Source of the DNA: Gracilaria domingensis
Taxonomy: Eukaryota > Rhodophyta > Florideophyceae > Gracilariales > Gracilariaceae
Direction: 5' to 3'
Assembly (NCBI GenBank): GCA_022539475.1
Contig: VCMS01000005.1
Coordinates: 248,001-312,000 of the forward strand
DNA: 64,000 bases
The position numbers and the translations under genes are program-made. How positions within the stretch are numbered: position 1 is the stretch's first letter; every line of letters starts with the position of its first letter. Below, piece after piece: positions 28,579 through 38,740 of the stretch. The notes under the pieces are model-generated. The model ran no database searches, had not been told where the DNA came from, and saw only the letters and a list, made by a program, of their open reading frames with translations.

Positions 28579-30036
28579 CTAACGTTTCTTCCTGATAGCA
28601 TTCCTCTCAGACCTCTGCTTCGCTTCCGCTCGAAACAATCTTCGCCTCTTCAAGTGATTCTGCACTACCCTAGAATGTTCTTTCTTAATTCGAATTATGC
28701 TATCATGATCCCCACGCCCTTCTGCCTCCCTCAAACTCTGTAGAAGCTTTTTTTCTTTCATGGTTTGGGACTTTAGGGCCCGAGCTGGCCATCGAGGAAC
28801 TCCCAGAGAATTATGAACGAACATTTTCCAAGTCGTAACACCTAATCCCAGCATTCCGGCCAACTCGTCTCGATTGACAATCATGAGTGGTTCTACGTCT
28901 TCGATTGTCACACCTTCTGCCAGACTTTCTCGCAGCTTCCTTCTTGGCATATTAGCTATTTTCCTTGCCATTGCATCAATACGCGCCTGCATGTCAGCAC
29001 TTAGGTTCTCATACAGGTCTGGGTGACTTCCAATGCGCGGACAAGTCATTGAAATATTGCTGGAAGGAGAAAGATCTCTTAGTTCAGCCGAGTCTTGATA
29101 CTCTTCTGAGAAGATACCACCATCACTACTTTCTTCATCATTTTTCTCACCATCTTCTTCATTACCAGTGTCTCTTCCTGTGTTGAGAACGTGACGAGAA
29201 ACTGGCGTGGTATTAAAGGGAAACATTGCGCGGAATTGGCGAATCGCTTCTGAGTGAACTGGATATTCAGCATCATGTTCCCCATTCTTGCGTACTCCAA
29301 ACACGCCGAGAATCTTAGCCTGTTGCTGCCCCTGCTGTTCACCACGAGATGTTGTTTCAGGTTCATTCGACGCACACAAACTTTCTAGACCACTGGATAG
29401 ATCCGTAGCCGCTGCGGCGGAATCCAAAGAACGAAGATCAATTGAAGGTTCGGCAATGGAGATATGCTTCTGGGGGACTTCTGTTTCGTGTGGGTAAAGA
29501 CGTTCAGGTGTCTTCAAAGAGGTTTGAAGAACATTTTGCGATGTTGATGGTGCATCAGCCATGATGTCAGTGAAGTAAAACTCATCGATCAGAGGGGAAC
29601 TAATTGGATCAGATGGACGTTCAATCTTTCCAGCAGTTGCCGAACTTGGGCCATTGGAATCATCCTTTCTTAGGACTTGTTCAAGAAGTGCATACTGCTC
29701 TTGTACGAAAGGAGGAAGAGCGGGGCTCTCCGTGTCATTGGACAGAGGTTGAGAGATGTTTCCTGTCGAAAACGAATCGCGGTCGATAAAAGCGAGTGAT
29801 GGCACTCGCGGGTGTGCAGGAATGAAAGAGTTGTGGTCACCCATGGTTGTGGATTGGCTGAGAAGGTCTGGGATCCAGGAATCCAATGTGCCAGGGACAG
29901 AGGGACGTGGAAAGGATTCCAATGTAGATTTTGCTGGGTTCAGTCGAGTACAAAGCGATGGTGTTTCGGGGCGGGATGGAAGGAGTACTCCAAATGATGG
30001 GAAAAGACGCGCTGGGAAAGTGCTGGTCGCAGTCAT
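28579..30036 (-). CDS. RWP-RK-like putative transcription regulator
   Basis: The ATG at 30036 gives 485 residues; the longer frame to 30066 begins with TTG. Residues about 385-430 resemble an RWP-RK DNA-binding motif: a helix-turn-helix-like stretch LAGMLGLGVTTWKMFVHNSLG followed by VPRWPARALKSQ, where the classic motif is RWPxRK. The RK pair is replaced by RA, so this is a divergent member. A basic helical tail follows (KKEHSRVVQNHLKRRR) and could be a nuclear signal or a leucine-zipper-like helix. The N-terminal 370 residues are Ser/Pro-rich and acidic, as in an activation region. RWP-RK proteins in algae and plants control nitrogen response and gamete development. Which role applies here is unknown. 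The family call is moderate. Confidence 0.6.
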   Translation of the reverse strand: MTATSTFPARLFPSFGVLLPSRPETPSLCTRLNPAKSTLESFPRPSVPGTLDSWIPDLLSQSTTMGDHNSFIPAHPRVPSLAFIDRDSFSTGNISQPLSNDTESPALPPFVQEQYALLEQVLRKDDSNGPSSATAGKIERPSDPISSPLIDEFYFTDIMADAPSTSQNVLQTSLKTPERLYPHETEVPQKHISIAEPSIDLRSLDSAAAATDLSSGLESLCASNEPETTSRGEQQGQQQAKILGVFGVRKNGEHDAEYPVHSEAIRQFRAMFPFNTTPVSRHVLNTGRDTGNEEDGEKNDEESSDGGIFSEEYQDSAELRDLSPSSNISMTCPRIGSHPDLYENLSADMQARIDAMARKIANMPRRKLRESLAEGVTIEDVEPLMIVNRDELAGMLGLGVTTWKMFVHNSLGVPRWPARALKSQTMKEKKLLQSLREAEGRGDHDSIIRIKKEHSRVVQNHLKRRRLFRAEAKQRSERNAIRKKR

Positions 30037-32628
30037 GACCAGACAGAAGGGACAGGAGAAAGCCAAAGAATGTCTGCTGGAGAGATATAGAACGGAGTGG
30101 AATTGAAGACCGACACGGTGATAAAGATAGTCGTGTTAAAGCAACTTCGGAAATAGATTAGAATGCAGGGGGAACGGACACGAAGCGGTTGATATGGGAG
30201 GCTATATGGAGGCTTCCTTAGAAGGGGCTTCAGCAAGAACAAGAACGCCGTGATACAAAATTCGCGGAGTCAGAACAGAATGTCGGAAAATTGGATGGGG
30301 CGAATTGAATGAGACTGCACAGATGTCATATATGCCAATGTCGAACAGACCAAGGGGCAGAGGAGGACTGTGATAAATGCTAACGGACTGAAAAAGGCAA
30401 GCGACGTGAAAGCAAATGAATGTTCATGATGCTGTGTGACTTCTGCTAATGGAAGTAAATTTGATACTGAAGGAGCGATGGGGTCGCTGAAAATGGAGAG
30501 AGGTGTATCAGCACTTACAAGCCACAAAACACGTCGAGTACGATAGAATAAATTAGGATGGCAAGACGCAAGAGCGATGACTGTATGTCGATATTAGTGA
30601 TCCTACACTAGTCTGAAAACGATAAAAGGGCGCGGAGCAGACAACGCGCTGAAGATGAATGGCAATACCATCTTGCATTTCTCCTATATTTTGCAACATG
30701 CTGCACGTTCACTCCGTGCTTGAACGCGTGGGGGGCGCGTGTCCTTGAGCATATGCGTTACGTACGGATCTCATAATCACTTCAATGCAGTCGATGAAAA
30801 ACTTTCCTCTTAATATCAATTGGTGCACAATGCGTCCCACGTGGTGAACAAGCTACGATAATGAGAAACATACAGAGTTACAGTTATCCTTAAGATAACC
30901 CTCTTACGTATCCTTAACGACGTCTCTCTTAACCCTGTAGTGGCATATGAAGCGTACGAGAGCTGTAAAAATTTAGGATGATGAAGGGCAATAATGTTAT
31001 GCCTTCTTTTGATACTCACGCCTACTCTTTTGCACTCGCTTATGTCTGCAATGTCGGCTTTCGAAGGGACACCAGCTTATCGAATTGGATCCCGAGTACA
31101 CCAGAGGCTTCGCAATCACACTAATGCAACAAATTTCGATCACGAGCTTCGAAGCAATGCGTCATCTCTCCTATCTCACCCAACTGATGTAAACATTTAA
31201 CGGCTCCCCGTGTTCCCATTATGACTGAATGTCCCCCACATACCTAGGCACAGACACTCCCTTTTTGAATCTATGAGATGTTGGGGATGCAGGACAGGGG
31301 GTTGTGATTAGACAACCTTTGGTTGCCAGAATGCGAATTTAAAACGAATACATTTGAGTATGGTGCCATGAAACGTCATTCAGCCGAAGACTTTTTATGC
31401 TGCACGACTTCGCACACTTGGCTGCTAAGTATGGATCCCCCACTACATCTCGTCCAACGTATAGTTGCAATTTCGTTGCCGTTTACGTCATGATGATTAT
31501 CCTCTTTTCACTATTGAAAACAACAGGCTACCTCTAAGCAAACAGATTCAAATCAGTCCAGAACATTTGAGGGTTCCTGGGACTACGAAGGAGGAGCAAA
31601 CGGGAACTGTGGGCAAAACACCTACTCTGTTCCTCGTAGAAGAAACCATTTTCTCATCCCAAAACTGGTCGAGTGTAGAATGAGGGATTCGAAGGTTTTC
31701 CAAAACAAAGATGTTGAGCGACCTGTGCAGCAACACAACCGAAGTTTAACCGGAGTTCCCGAGTTGGAGAATATGTTACAATCACTGTTCAATTCTTCTT
31801 CGCTATGGGCAATACTGTTGTCGCAATAGTCGTCTGATACGAAACTGTGCTAACGCTAGAGATATTATGCTTTTGCTCCTCAGAAAGTTCACATTGGTTG
31901 TCCAAACGAGCACAGAGTGCCCGTGATGGATATCGCCTTAAAAGTTTCCTAAATTTTTGAGGGATAACATTGGCGATGACCGCTTCTTAGAGGGGGGAGG
32001 GGAGGGGATTTAGGAGATACGGAAGTGAGCGGGAAATGTATCAAGAATATTTAAGCGATAATATTCTTGTAGATAAGCTGTTTCCTTCATTTTCCTTCCC
32101 GTGAGACTTCATTTAGTGGTGTATTATTATGCCAAGCATGTGAAGGATACGACACAAAAGTTAAGCAAAGGTTCGACAGTGGGATGAGTGGCGGTCAAGG
32201 GGAGTATGAAACAATTGCTTCAAGGTACTTTCAAAGTTATGAAGAGTGCATATATCTGTGTTAAATAATCATCAATAGGATTAGTCACCAATTTCATCAC
32301 TCGATAGCCCTTCAAGTACGGTGGGATACATTACGTAGTACAGTCTTTTTGATCAAATCTTGGATCTAATCCAAGAGCTCCGCCATTCAAGTCTTCCCTA
32401 TCCTATACAATGTACCGTCGTATAACTACTAAAGAAAGATTCTTCTCCAAAAGCAACGGGCTGCTGTTACTGTAGATGCGACCGGTATGGCCCTTTATGT
32501 GAGAAGCAACATCTTGCACTTCCGCACTATACACACCACCTACAGAGGAGGATGACCCCACGATCTCTGTAGAACTAGTTACAGTATGATATCGAAAACG
32601 GACACACACGGCTCCGCCGCCCTGAATT
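30037..32628. other. Gene-poor region
   Basis: This 2.6 kb region lies upstream of the RWP-RK-like gene and downstream of the BI-1/LFG gene. The open frames are short (60-85 codons), lack domains and look like chance. An AT-rich inverted repeat lies at 32042-32069. It is AT-richer than the coding neighbourhood. I see no RNA gene, but a non-coding transcript cannot be ruled out. Confidence 0.4.
32042..32069. repeat. Short AT-rich inverted repeat
   Basis: Arms CAAGAATATT (32042-32051) and AATATTCTTG (32060-32069) are exact reverse complements with an 8-base spacer. It is non-coding. Its role, if any, is unknown. Confidence 0.6.
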
Positions 32629-33693
32629 CTAATTTATGAACGAGAAGATGTTGAGAAGATACAAGAACAAGTTGGTCACGTCCACGTACAAAGAAATGAC
32701 CGCAATCAGCCACTGATCAGGGCCATAGCGTTTTAACACCAACGACGTGTCGTACAGCAGGTATCCAGTCATAACGAGTGCTACATTCACAGTATTGACC
32801 CTGGTTAGTACTCTTGATGAGGTATTCACGCTTTTTGTTCATCACACGTTCTACTTCGCGCATAGTTCTGAATAACTTACCCTTTTGTATTGATTTGTCG
32901 TCAACGGGATAAAATGGGCAGGTAACGAAATGCGTTAGTTGTGCTTAGGCAGAAAGGAAAATAATGGATAGAAGTGATGCAACGTACACTATACATCAAA
33001 CGGAACGAGCAACAACCAGAAGAAGCGGTAAAACGCAAGAGTTGGTTCGGTTAGTAATCGCAATGAAAGGGTGATCGGTTATAGAGGAGAAGAAACGCAC
33101 CCCAGACAAGAAATTGCAAAGACGACGCCACGGCTAAATCTTCCACGAGGCCATGAAATCAAAAACGTAAGCAAACTCAGCACAATCAACACAACGAGCG
33201 CAGCGCCCAAGAAATAGCGCAGAAAGCTGAAGTCAATCTTGGTGATGAACACGAAGGCGGTCACGGTCAAGAACACAGCCACTGTGGCTATAAAGGCTTG
33301 TAAAACAATAACGCCCGCATCAGCTCGATAGTACCTTGAGACAATAACTCCAATCATGGCCGAAAAGCAGACCACAAACACATACATGAATATGAAATCG
33401 AGGGGGAACTTTAGCGGAACGCAGGCCAGCACTAGAAGTGATACAATTGCGAGGGCAATGGCCGCCCACATGACCCAGATATTGTTGACGAGATAGTCGC
33501 TAATGGCGTCGACAAAGGTGAAAGCGCAGGACACCCCAATGGTGATGGCAAAGTTGATGGTGAGAAGAGTGTACACCTTTCGAATGAAACCGAGGCGAAC
33601 ATCCTTCGTGGCGGTATTGACGGTGACCGGGGCGGACGCCGGCTGCGGAATGCCCGGACCGCCGACCTCCGTCTTGTCCTGGTAGTGATTCAT
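32629..33693 (-). CDS. BI-1/LFG (TMBIM) family membrane protein, two exons
   Basis: LFG/BI-1 proteins are multi-pass ER or Golgi membrane proteins that influence calcium leak and cell death. Exon 1 (33693 to about 33101) encodes a soluble N terminus, then about six hydrophobic helices beginning IRKVYTLLTINFAITIGVS. Continuous reading hits a stop after CVSSPL at 33079. The missing family C terminus, GYLLYDTSLVLKRYGPDQWL and LYVDVTNLFLYLLNIF, lies at 32629 to about 32800 in another frame, so an intron is required. Model A: donor GTGCGT at 33100, acceptor CAG ending 32801 (300-base intron, 254 aa). Model B: donor GTCTGG at 33107, acceptor TAG ending 32781 (327-base intron, 245 aa). B matches plant LFG spacing exactly and its acceptor lies 20 bases after TACTAAC, but its donor is weak. 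The 5' leader has a 20-base poly-C. Confidence 0.85.
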
Positions 33694-33746
33694 GGCACGA
33701 GCGAGAAGGGAAGGGGCGTGAGAAATGCGCTTTTGCGCGGAACAAC

Positions 33747-33766
33747 GGGGGGGGGGGGGGGGGGGG
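33747..33766 (-). repeat. Poly-C tract (20) in LFG 5' leader
   Basis: Twenty consecutive G on the plus strand read as C on the coding strand of the LFG gene, ending 53 bases before its ATG. The assembled length is uncertain because such runs are error-prone. Confidence 0.8.
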
Positions 33767-33866
33767 AACGATGGGTAGCGAGACTAGCGCAGCGAGACGG
33801 ACGGACGAGCGGAGCGAGAAGTTGGCGGGATGAGTGCAGCACGGAGGCGTGGCGAAAAAGCGAGGC

Positions 33867-33881
33867 GGTACCGTCGGTACC
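33867..33881. promoter_or_regulatory. GGTACCGTCGGTACC palindrome
   Basis: A perfect 15-base palindrome with central T, about 175 bp upstream of the LFG ATG. Related copies are at 34079-34091, 34104-34114 and 12868-12878. Recurrence in upstream regions suggests a regulatory site; this is inference. Confidence 0.45.
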
Positions 33882-34078
33882 AGGGGTACGGGGGTGCCAG
33901 TTGCGTGCACTTTAATATCTAACAAACGGCGCAACGGTCCACCACGGTGCACGAGCACAGCGTCGTTGCCATCGTTGTTGACGCCACCTGGTGACCCAGT
34001 TGGCAAACTGCCAGTGACTGCATCCAAAAAATGCAAAATCACTATATGAGCAAAATGATCGTCTTCGACGGCTCCAGT

Positions 34079-34114
34079 GTACCGTCGGTACGAGCCTTGG
34101 GGCTACCGTCGGTA
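34079..34114. promoter_or_regulatory. Paired GTACCGTCGGTAC palindromes
   Basis: Two copies, 34079-34091 and 34104-34114, are spaced 25 bases start to start, or about 2.5 helical turns. They are about 390 bp upstream of the LFG start. Their proximity and identical core suggest a tandem binding site. Confidence 0.45.
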
Positions 34115-34237
34115 CCGTGGTAACCTTAGCCTTCCTCTGCACACAGGTGCTAGCTGCCGGACTTTTACCAGATTGCTGCCTTGAGCATATGAACCCCCAT
34201 CCCCATTCTCAGCAGAGTACAGCGCTCCTCCAAGCTC

Positions 34238-35983
34238 TCAATCCCCGCATTCAACCCTGCTCCGCGCTGTTCCCACGCTGTCCTTCCTCTTCCCCTTCGA
34301 CCGGATACGCAACCCCCTTATCCCGCTCCGCGTGCTCGAACTAGACCCACACGCACTGCCATCCCCTTCTAGGCTTGTACCGCCCTCACCATCAGCACTA
34401 CAGCTCCTGCTCGACCCGCCACTCTCCAGGCTAACTCGCAAAAACCTCCCTCGATCGGAGCTCAGGCTCGTAGATTTCCTTAGCGATGAGTTATCTGTCA
34501 CAACCGCCCTGGCTCTTCGCTTCGGAGCAAACGAAGGAATCAACCCCACATTGTATCCCAACGCGTCCGCGCCCGCAGGAGCGCGCTCCGGCGCCCTTCC
34601 TGTAGTCTCACTACGACGCTGTGATTCTCTACGTCGCTCGGCGATTCGTTCTAGATGCATTCGTCGCGCATCTTCTTGTTCTGCTATTCGTTCGTCATCC
34701 ACCAAAGCACCAAAACTATTTACACCCAAAACCGCCAGGATTGCCACTCGCCATCGATCGCGAGCGGTTAACCTCCCCATGCGTCTGTACTTCAACGCTC
34801 GCATCGTAATGGGTAGCTCATATTGTGAATGACGCAGCCAAGGATGTACACGAGCGGCGGAGGCGCGAATGCGACTGCGCGGACAGGGGTGTAGTAGTGA
34901 GCACAGTAACGACTTGGCATCGTCAGACACTCGATTCCAGGGATCTGCCGCCAACTGCAAGTTGCATATGCGGATGTTCTTCAGCACCGTCGCGGCGTCA
35001 GGTGCATCGAAGGGCAGCTGACCGCCAGTGAGAAGCCAGAACATTATGACTCCTGCAGCCCACACGTCGACAGGCGGACCGTAACCTATTCTTCCATTAT
35101 CGTGAGGGTGGCGGGTGATAACTTCTGGCGCAAGGTAATTCGGTGTACCTACAATATCGGTGAGTTCGGTGTCTGAATCTACGAAGGCGGCTAACCCAAA
35201 ATCCGAAAGGCGTGCAGTTGTGGCCCAAAGGTTTTCGTTAGGGTGAGAAGTAAGCAGGATGTTGTCCGGTTTGACATCGCGATGGCACACGTTTTCTGAT
35301 TCTAGATAAGCTAGAGCATCTAACAATCGCGACATGATGGTGGCAGCGACGGACTCTAGCAGCGGACGCTTATTTGGGGCGGTCTGCATCATTCGTTGTT
35401 CGAGAGTGTTGGCCGACATGTAGTGCATGACTACATGCATTGCGGGGGGAGAATCAAATATATCGAGGCACTGAACGATGCATGGGTGATTGACGTACGC
35501 CATCATCCTGGCCTCCGTGTGCGCATATGAGAGCTCGACTCGTGAACACGTAGACTTATCGACGAATTTGATTGCGACGTGGTGGCCATCGTGTTTATCG
35601 AAGCCAAAGTACACAGTTGAAAACGCGCCGGTGCCGAGGCGTTTTGTGTTGACAAGTTTGTAGAAGTCCTCGAACTGTCGGGCGGCATCGGAGAAGGCGG
35701 CGAACCACGCGTCAAACTCCTTGTCGGTACGGAGGGTTACAACGAGTTTATCGTCACTGAGTTTGACGACTATTTCCTTCCTTTTGGCGCTGGCGGTCAC
35801 TTGAGAGGGGACCAGGTCGTAGCGAAACAGCAGCAAATCGTTAAGGTCATCGGCGCCGTCGTAGACCGACAGCGCGTAGTGCACGAGTCGCATATAGCGC
35901 CTCTGCGCGAGCCGCGCTCCGCGCGAGCGGAACAGCGCCCACCCGCGGATGCGGTGCGGCCGCCCGTGTCGAAGGTGCGTCAT
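34238..35983 (-). CDS. PH-domain serine/threonine protein kinase
   Basis: The protein is 581 residues from the ATG at 35983. Residues about 12-105 form a PH domain (RGWALFRSRG at the start, FDAWFAAF with its conserved Trp at the end), likely binding phosphoinositides. The kinase domain runs about 108-375: glycine-rich loop LGTGAFSTVYFG (116-127), catalytic lysine K139 in VAIKF, catalytic loop HRDVKPDN (234-241), D261FG, and APE at 286-288. All key residues are present, so it should be active. The domain is CAMK-like, with GTPNYLAPEV as activation segment. A Ser/Arg-rich tail of about 170 residues follows. PH-plus-kinase order recalls PKD- or AKT-type enzymes, but no C1 or AGC tail is seen. 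It is divergent from the gene at 36391. Substrates are unknown. Confidence 0.9.
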   Translation of the reverse strand: MTHLRHGRPHRIRGWALFRSRGARLAQRRYMRLVHYALSVYDGADDLNDLLLFRYDLVPSQVTASAKRKEIVVKLSDDKLVVTLRTDKEFDAWFAAFSDAARQFEDFYKLVNTKRLGTGAFSTVYFGFDKHDGHHVAIKFVDKSTCSRVELSYAHTEARMMAYVNHPCIVQCLDIFDSPPAMHVVMHYMSANTLEQRMMQTAPNKRPLLESVAATIMSRLLDALAYLESENVCHRDVKPDNILLTSHPNENLWATTARLSDFGLAAFVDSDTELTDIVGTPNYLAPEVITRHPHDNGRIGYGPPVDVWAAGVIMFWLLTGGQLPFDAPDAATVLKNIRICNLQLAADPWNRVSDDAKSLLCSLLHPCPRSRIRASAARVHPWLRHSQYELPITMRALKYRRMGRLTARDRWRVAILAVLGVNSFGALVDDERIAEQEDARRMHLERIAERRRESQRRSETTGRAPERAPAGADALGYNVGLIPSFAPKRRARAVVTDNSSLRKSTSLSSDRGRFLRVSLESGGSSRSCSADGEGGTSLEGDGSACGSSSSTRSGIRGLRIRSKGKRKDSVGTARSRVECGD

Positions 35984-36390
35984 GTCGTGGGCGATTGGCG
36001 CGTCGAGCGCGGCGCGGAAGAAGCTCGAGTGGGCGTCAAGTGCAGTGGTAGCGTTTGTGTGCCGTTGACGGAGCGCGAGACCAGCGCCAGCTGGCGACGC
36101 CGCGCGTCACGCCGCGCCCCGCGCCGCGCACCTCGCGTCACGCGTCACCACTTCGTCATACCTTCGCAGGTATTGGCGCTCTCTGGCGCGCTGTGCGGTC
36201 CGCGCGCCTCACGGCCCGTACCGCCGCGTGGCCACGTGGCGACCTCGACGTTGGCGCCAAATTTGCGAGCAAACGCAACCGCATCGCATCCGATGCAACT
36301 GCGTGCCGGCCGTTTCGTCTCACCTCAAGTAGCGTCGCGCTTTGCGTCGCGGCGCCATCTCTGCCGCCCCCGTCCGCGTGCGTCGCTGCT
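35984..36390. other. GC-rich divergent promoter region
   Basis: This 407 bp stretch separates divergent genes. It is markedly GC-rich and open in several frames on both strands, which explains the spurious long frames crossing it. No motif was recognised beyond GC-richness. Confidence 0.45.
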
Positions 36391-37737
36391 ATGGGATCCT
36401 CCGCCGTCGAATGGAACCGCGACTTGCTCACGCGTCTTCTTCACGCGCTCGTGCTTTCGCGCGGCTCTCTCACCCTGGCCGCAGCTCTGCTGCCTGACCT
36501 CTCCACCGCCGCCATCCGCAAGGCCCTTCGTCAAATCTCGCTGGCGCATCGCAATCCTTCGTCCTGGTCCGACGCCAAGCACACTACCTTTGTGCTCGAT
36601 CGCGTTGCGAACCACTCCATGCCTCCAGCAACGCCTCCACCGGCCGCACCGCCATCCTCGACTGCCTCCAAGCGTGTCGTGCTGCAACTCGTCCCAGCCA
36701 CTGCGCGTGACGCTGCGATAGTGCAAACTGCAAGGCATCATCCGTTTCTCGAACTCAAACTACGTCCGCGCCGACCTTTATGGGACGTGTATGCCCACGT
36801 CTACACAAAGTGGGCTTTACCGATCCGTCTGCTCACCCTCAACCACCTCAGTATCCACACCTCTGTGTCTTCCATCCTTCCGCAAGGTTCCGCGCTTGTG
36901 CGCCTGCAATATCACGTAATCAACGTTCCAGTCGACTTTTCGGCGCTTTCATGTATTTTATCGTCCGATAATCAACAACACGCTCCCATACAGCCACTAC
37001 TAACTACCGACACTGATGACCAGTTTTGGACCGAAAACACTGCCTCACACCTTCCAGTGCTCGATTTTGGCTCCGATTCCCTCTTCAACATCTCGTCAAC
37101 CCATATCGACTCACATCCTCCTCCCCCGGAACCCTGTCCCCGTCTCATCAAGAAGCATCGTGTCGTCGCACCACTCACACTGCACCCGCGGCACCATCCA
37201 CAAAAGAAGAAACCGAGCAGGGCTCGAACACGTCCTGCCCCGCCTTTTAACAAGTCAATCGCACCGCTTCCCTCGGCCAGTCCGACGATACGAAAGGCGC
37301 AAAATCGCGGCGAAAAAGCTGTTTTGAATCTTCTTCGCTCTCACTTGGAACAGCTTGGCTCCAAGTCTTCGGAACCTACTGGAACGCCGAACGTGTGTAT
37401 GCCGATGCAGGGCTCTAGCGTTGGTGCTGATACTAACAATCTTAACTTATCTCTCCTCGCTGAAGCCGATTCGATGTTCTCCATGGGGTTATCCACGCCT
37501 TTGCAGCAACCTGCGATCACCAATGGTGTGCACGAAGATGACCATGATACTGCTGGTAATGCGCAACTTGCGAACGAGTCGTTGAGTCTCATAGTGCGCG
37601 ATGAATTGGCTGTTGACCTTAATCATGTGACTCATTTCGACGCCCAGCAGTCAGAAGCCCCAGAAGCAGAACCTACAACACTTCTACCCGCGCCTGACGC
37701 ATCGCTTAATTTCTCGGCTCTGTTTCAAGACTTATAA
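36391..37737 (+). CDS. Unknown, probably nuclear protein
   Basis: The ATG at 36391 begins a 448-residue protein. The frame is open upstream to 36055, but that part lies in the GC-rich divergent promoter, so I did not include it. Residues about 5-80 look helical (LLTRLLHALVLSRGSLTLAA, then ALRQISLAHRNPSSWSDAKH), perhaps a small helix-turn-helix, but no family is recognised. A conserved-looking block follows (ATARDAAIVQTARHHPFLEL, then RPLWDVYAHVYTKW). Basic runs (HHPQKKKPSRARTR at about residue 270) resemble a nuclear localisation signal, and the C-terminal 150 residues are acidic and Ser/Asn-rich. A transcription-associated role is plausible but not shown. Confidence 0.65.
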   Translation: MGSSAVEWNRDLLTRLLHALVLSRGSLTLAAALLPDLSTAAIRKALRQISLAHRNPSSWSDAKHTTFVLDRVANHSMPPATPPPAAPPSSTASKRVVLQLVPATARDAAIVQTARHHPFLELKLRPRRPLWDVYAHVYTKWALPIRLLTLNHLSIHTSVSSILPQGSALVRLQYHVINVPVDFSALSCILSSDNQQHAPIQPLLTTDTDDQFWTENTASHLPVLDFGSDSLFNISSTHIDSHPPPPEPCPRLIKKHRVVAPLTLHPRHHPQKKKPSRARTRPAPPFNKSIAPLPSASPTIRKAQNRGEKAVLNLLRSHLEQLGSKSSEPTGTPNVCMPMQGSSVGADTNNLNLSLLAEADSMFSMGLSTPLQQPAITNGVHEDDHDTAGNAQLANESLSLIVRDELAVDLNHVTHFDAQQSEAPEAEPTTLLPAPDASLNFSALFQDL

Positions 37738-38740
37738 CGCATATCATTTTTGACACAACTCTATTGCACATTTGTAAACTTTGTTCCGTTCTTGTGTTGT
37801 CCTACTACGAGTACTCCATTCTTCGCGCGCTACCGGAGCGAAGTCTAGTCTGGTCAGGGTGTCAGTCTGGCCATGTTCGTTGACACAGGAACGTAGTCTA
37901 CTGGCAAAGCTTGCTGATTGAAGCATTTACGCGTTTTACGTCTTACCAGCGCGTACCATAATCCGACGTTTTTCAGCTTTACCTGTTAAGATGGATTAAG
38001 TCCATCTACATATGAGATAGGCATTGTTTTTGGCAAGGAAAGACCGTGGAAACTTCCGAATGGGGAAGAAAATTCTCAGTTGGATATGGAGACACGGCTG
38101 TCAAACTACGAAAACATTTTAGATGTGTGATGTTGGTAACCAAAGGTATAGCGCACAAAACTTGGTCACCATCACAGCAAAAAAAAAAAGGGCGAGCTAG
38201 CACAGCTGTCAAACCATGCGGGCGCATCTACGCTTCTGTTTACCCCTACCCTTGGAAACGTATGTTCTTGACTCTTTTACGAATTTTAGTTACTACTAAA
38301 AATAATGTTGCTCAATTTTTTTGAAACTCTAAAATGTGATAGGCGGCTACCGTACGTGTAGAGGGTGTCACAGTGACAAGGGTCAAGGGCTGGCTCGCAG
38401 TTGCGGATTGGGGGCGAGCAGCTGCGCGGCAGCTGTTCCGTTTGAAAGGATTTCGATTTTGCAGTATACCGTGATCTACGAAAATACAGGATTGCGCGCG
38501 AAAAAACCAACAGAGCAAAGCGTTGTCGCGCCATACATATCTATCCGCAGTTGCCGCCATTTCCGTGGGTGTGTTATCGAGCACTCCACGATTTGGAGTC
38601 GCCTGGATACGGCTTGGGGGTCAAGGCTCTCCGCTAGGGCGCAGTTGGGTGAATCACATCGGTCGCGCATGGTCGTGTGTCCCAAGTCTTTCAAACGCTA
38701 CTACGTCACTACGTTTTGAGTTCCATGGTTGACTGTATCC
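37738..38740. other. Intergenic region, nothing recognised
   Basis: About 1.0 kb lies between two same-strand genes. It includes an A-rich run near 38178-38190 and short open frames without coding character. It must hold the terminator of the upstream gene and the promoter of the repeat-protein gene. Confidence 0.4.

Larger units (their letters stand above)
33694..34237. other. Intergenic region with GTACCGTCGGTAC palindromes
   Basis: This 544 bp stretch lies between the BI-1/LFG start and the end of the PH-kinase gene. It holds the LFG promoter. It contains the 20-base G tract at 33747-33766 and three copies of a GTAC-type palindrome. No gene was recognised. Confidence 0.5.

Noticed and set aside
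32860-32885. Strong donor-like GTAAGT within the LFG intron, suggesting a middle exon
   Set aside because: Any exon ending there reads either a stop or a non-membrane sequence unlike the family, so it is probably a decoy.
35801-36721. 306-codon plus-strand frame across a divergent promoter
   Set aside because: It overlaps the 5' end of the kinase on the other strand and the first part of the next gene in another frame; GC-rich chance frame.
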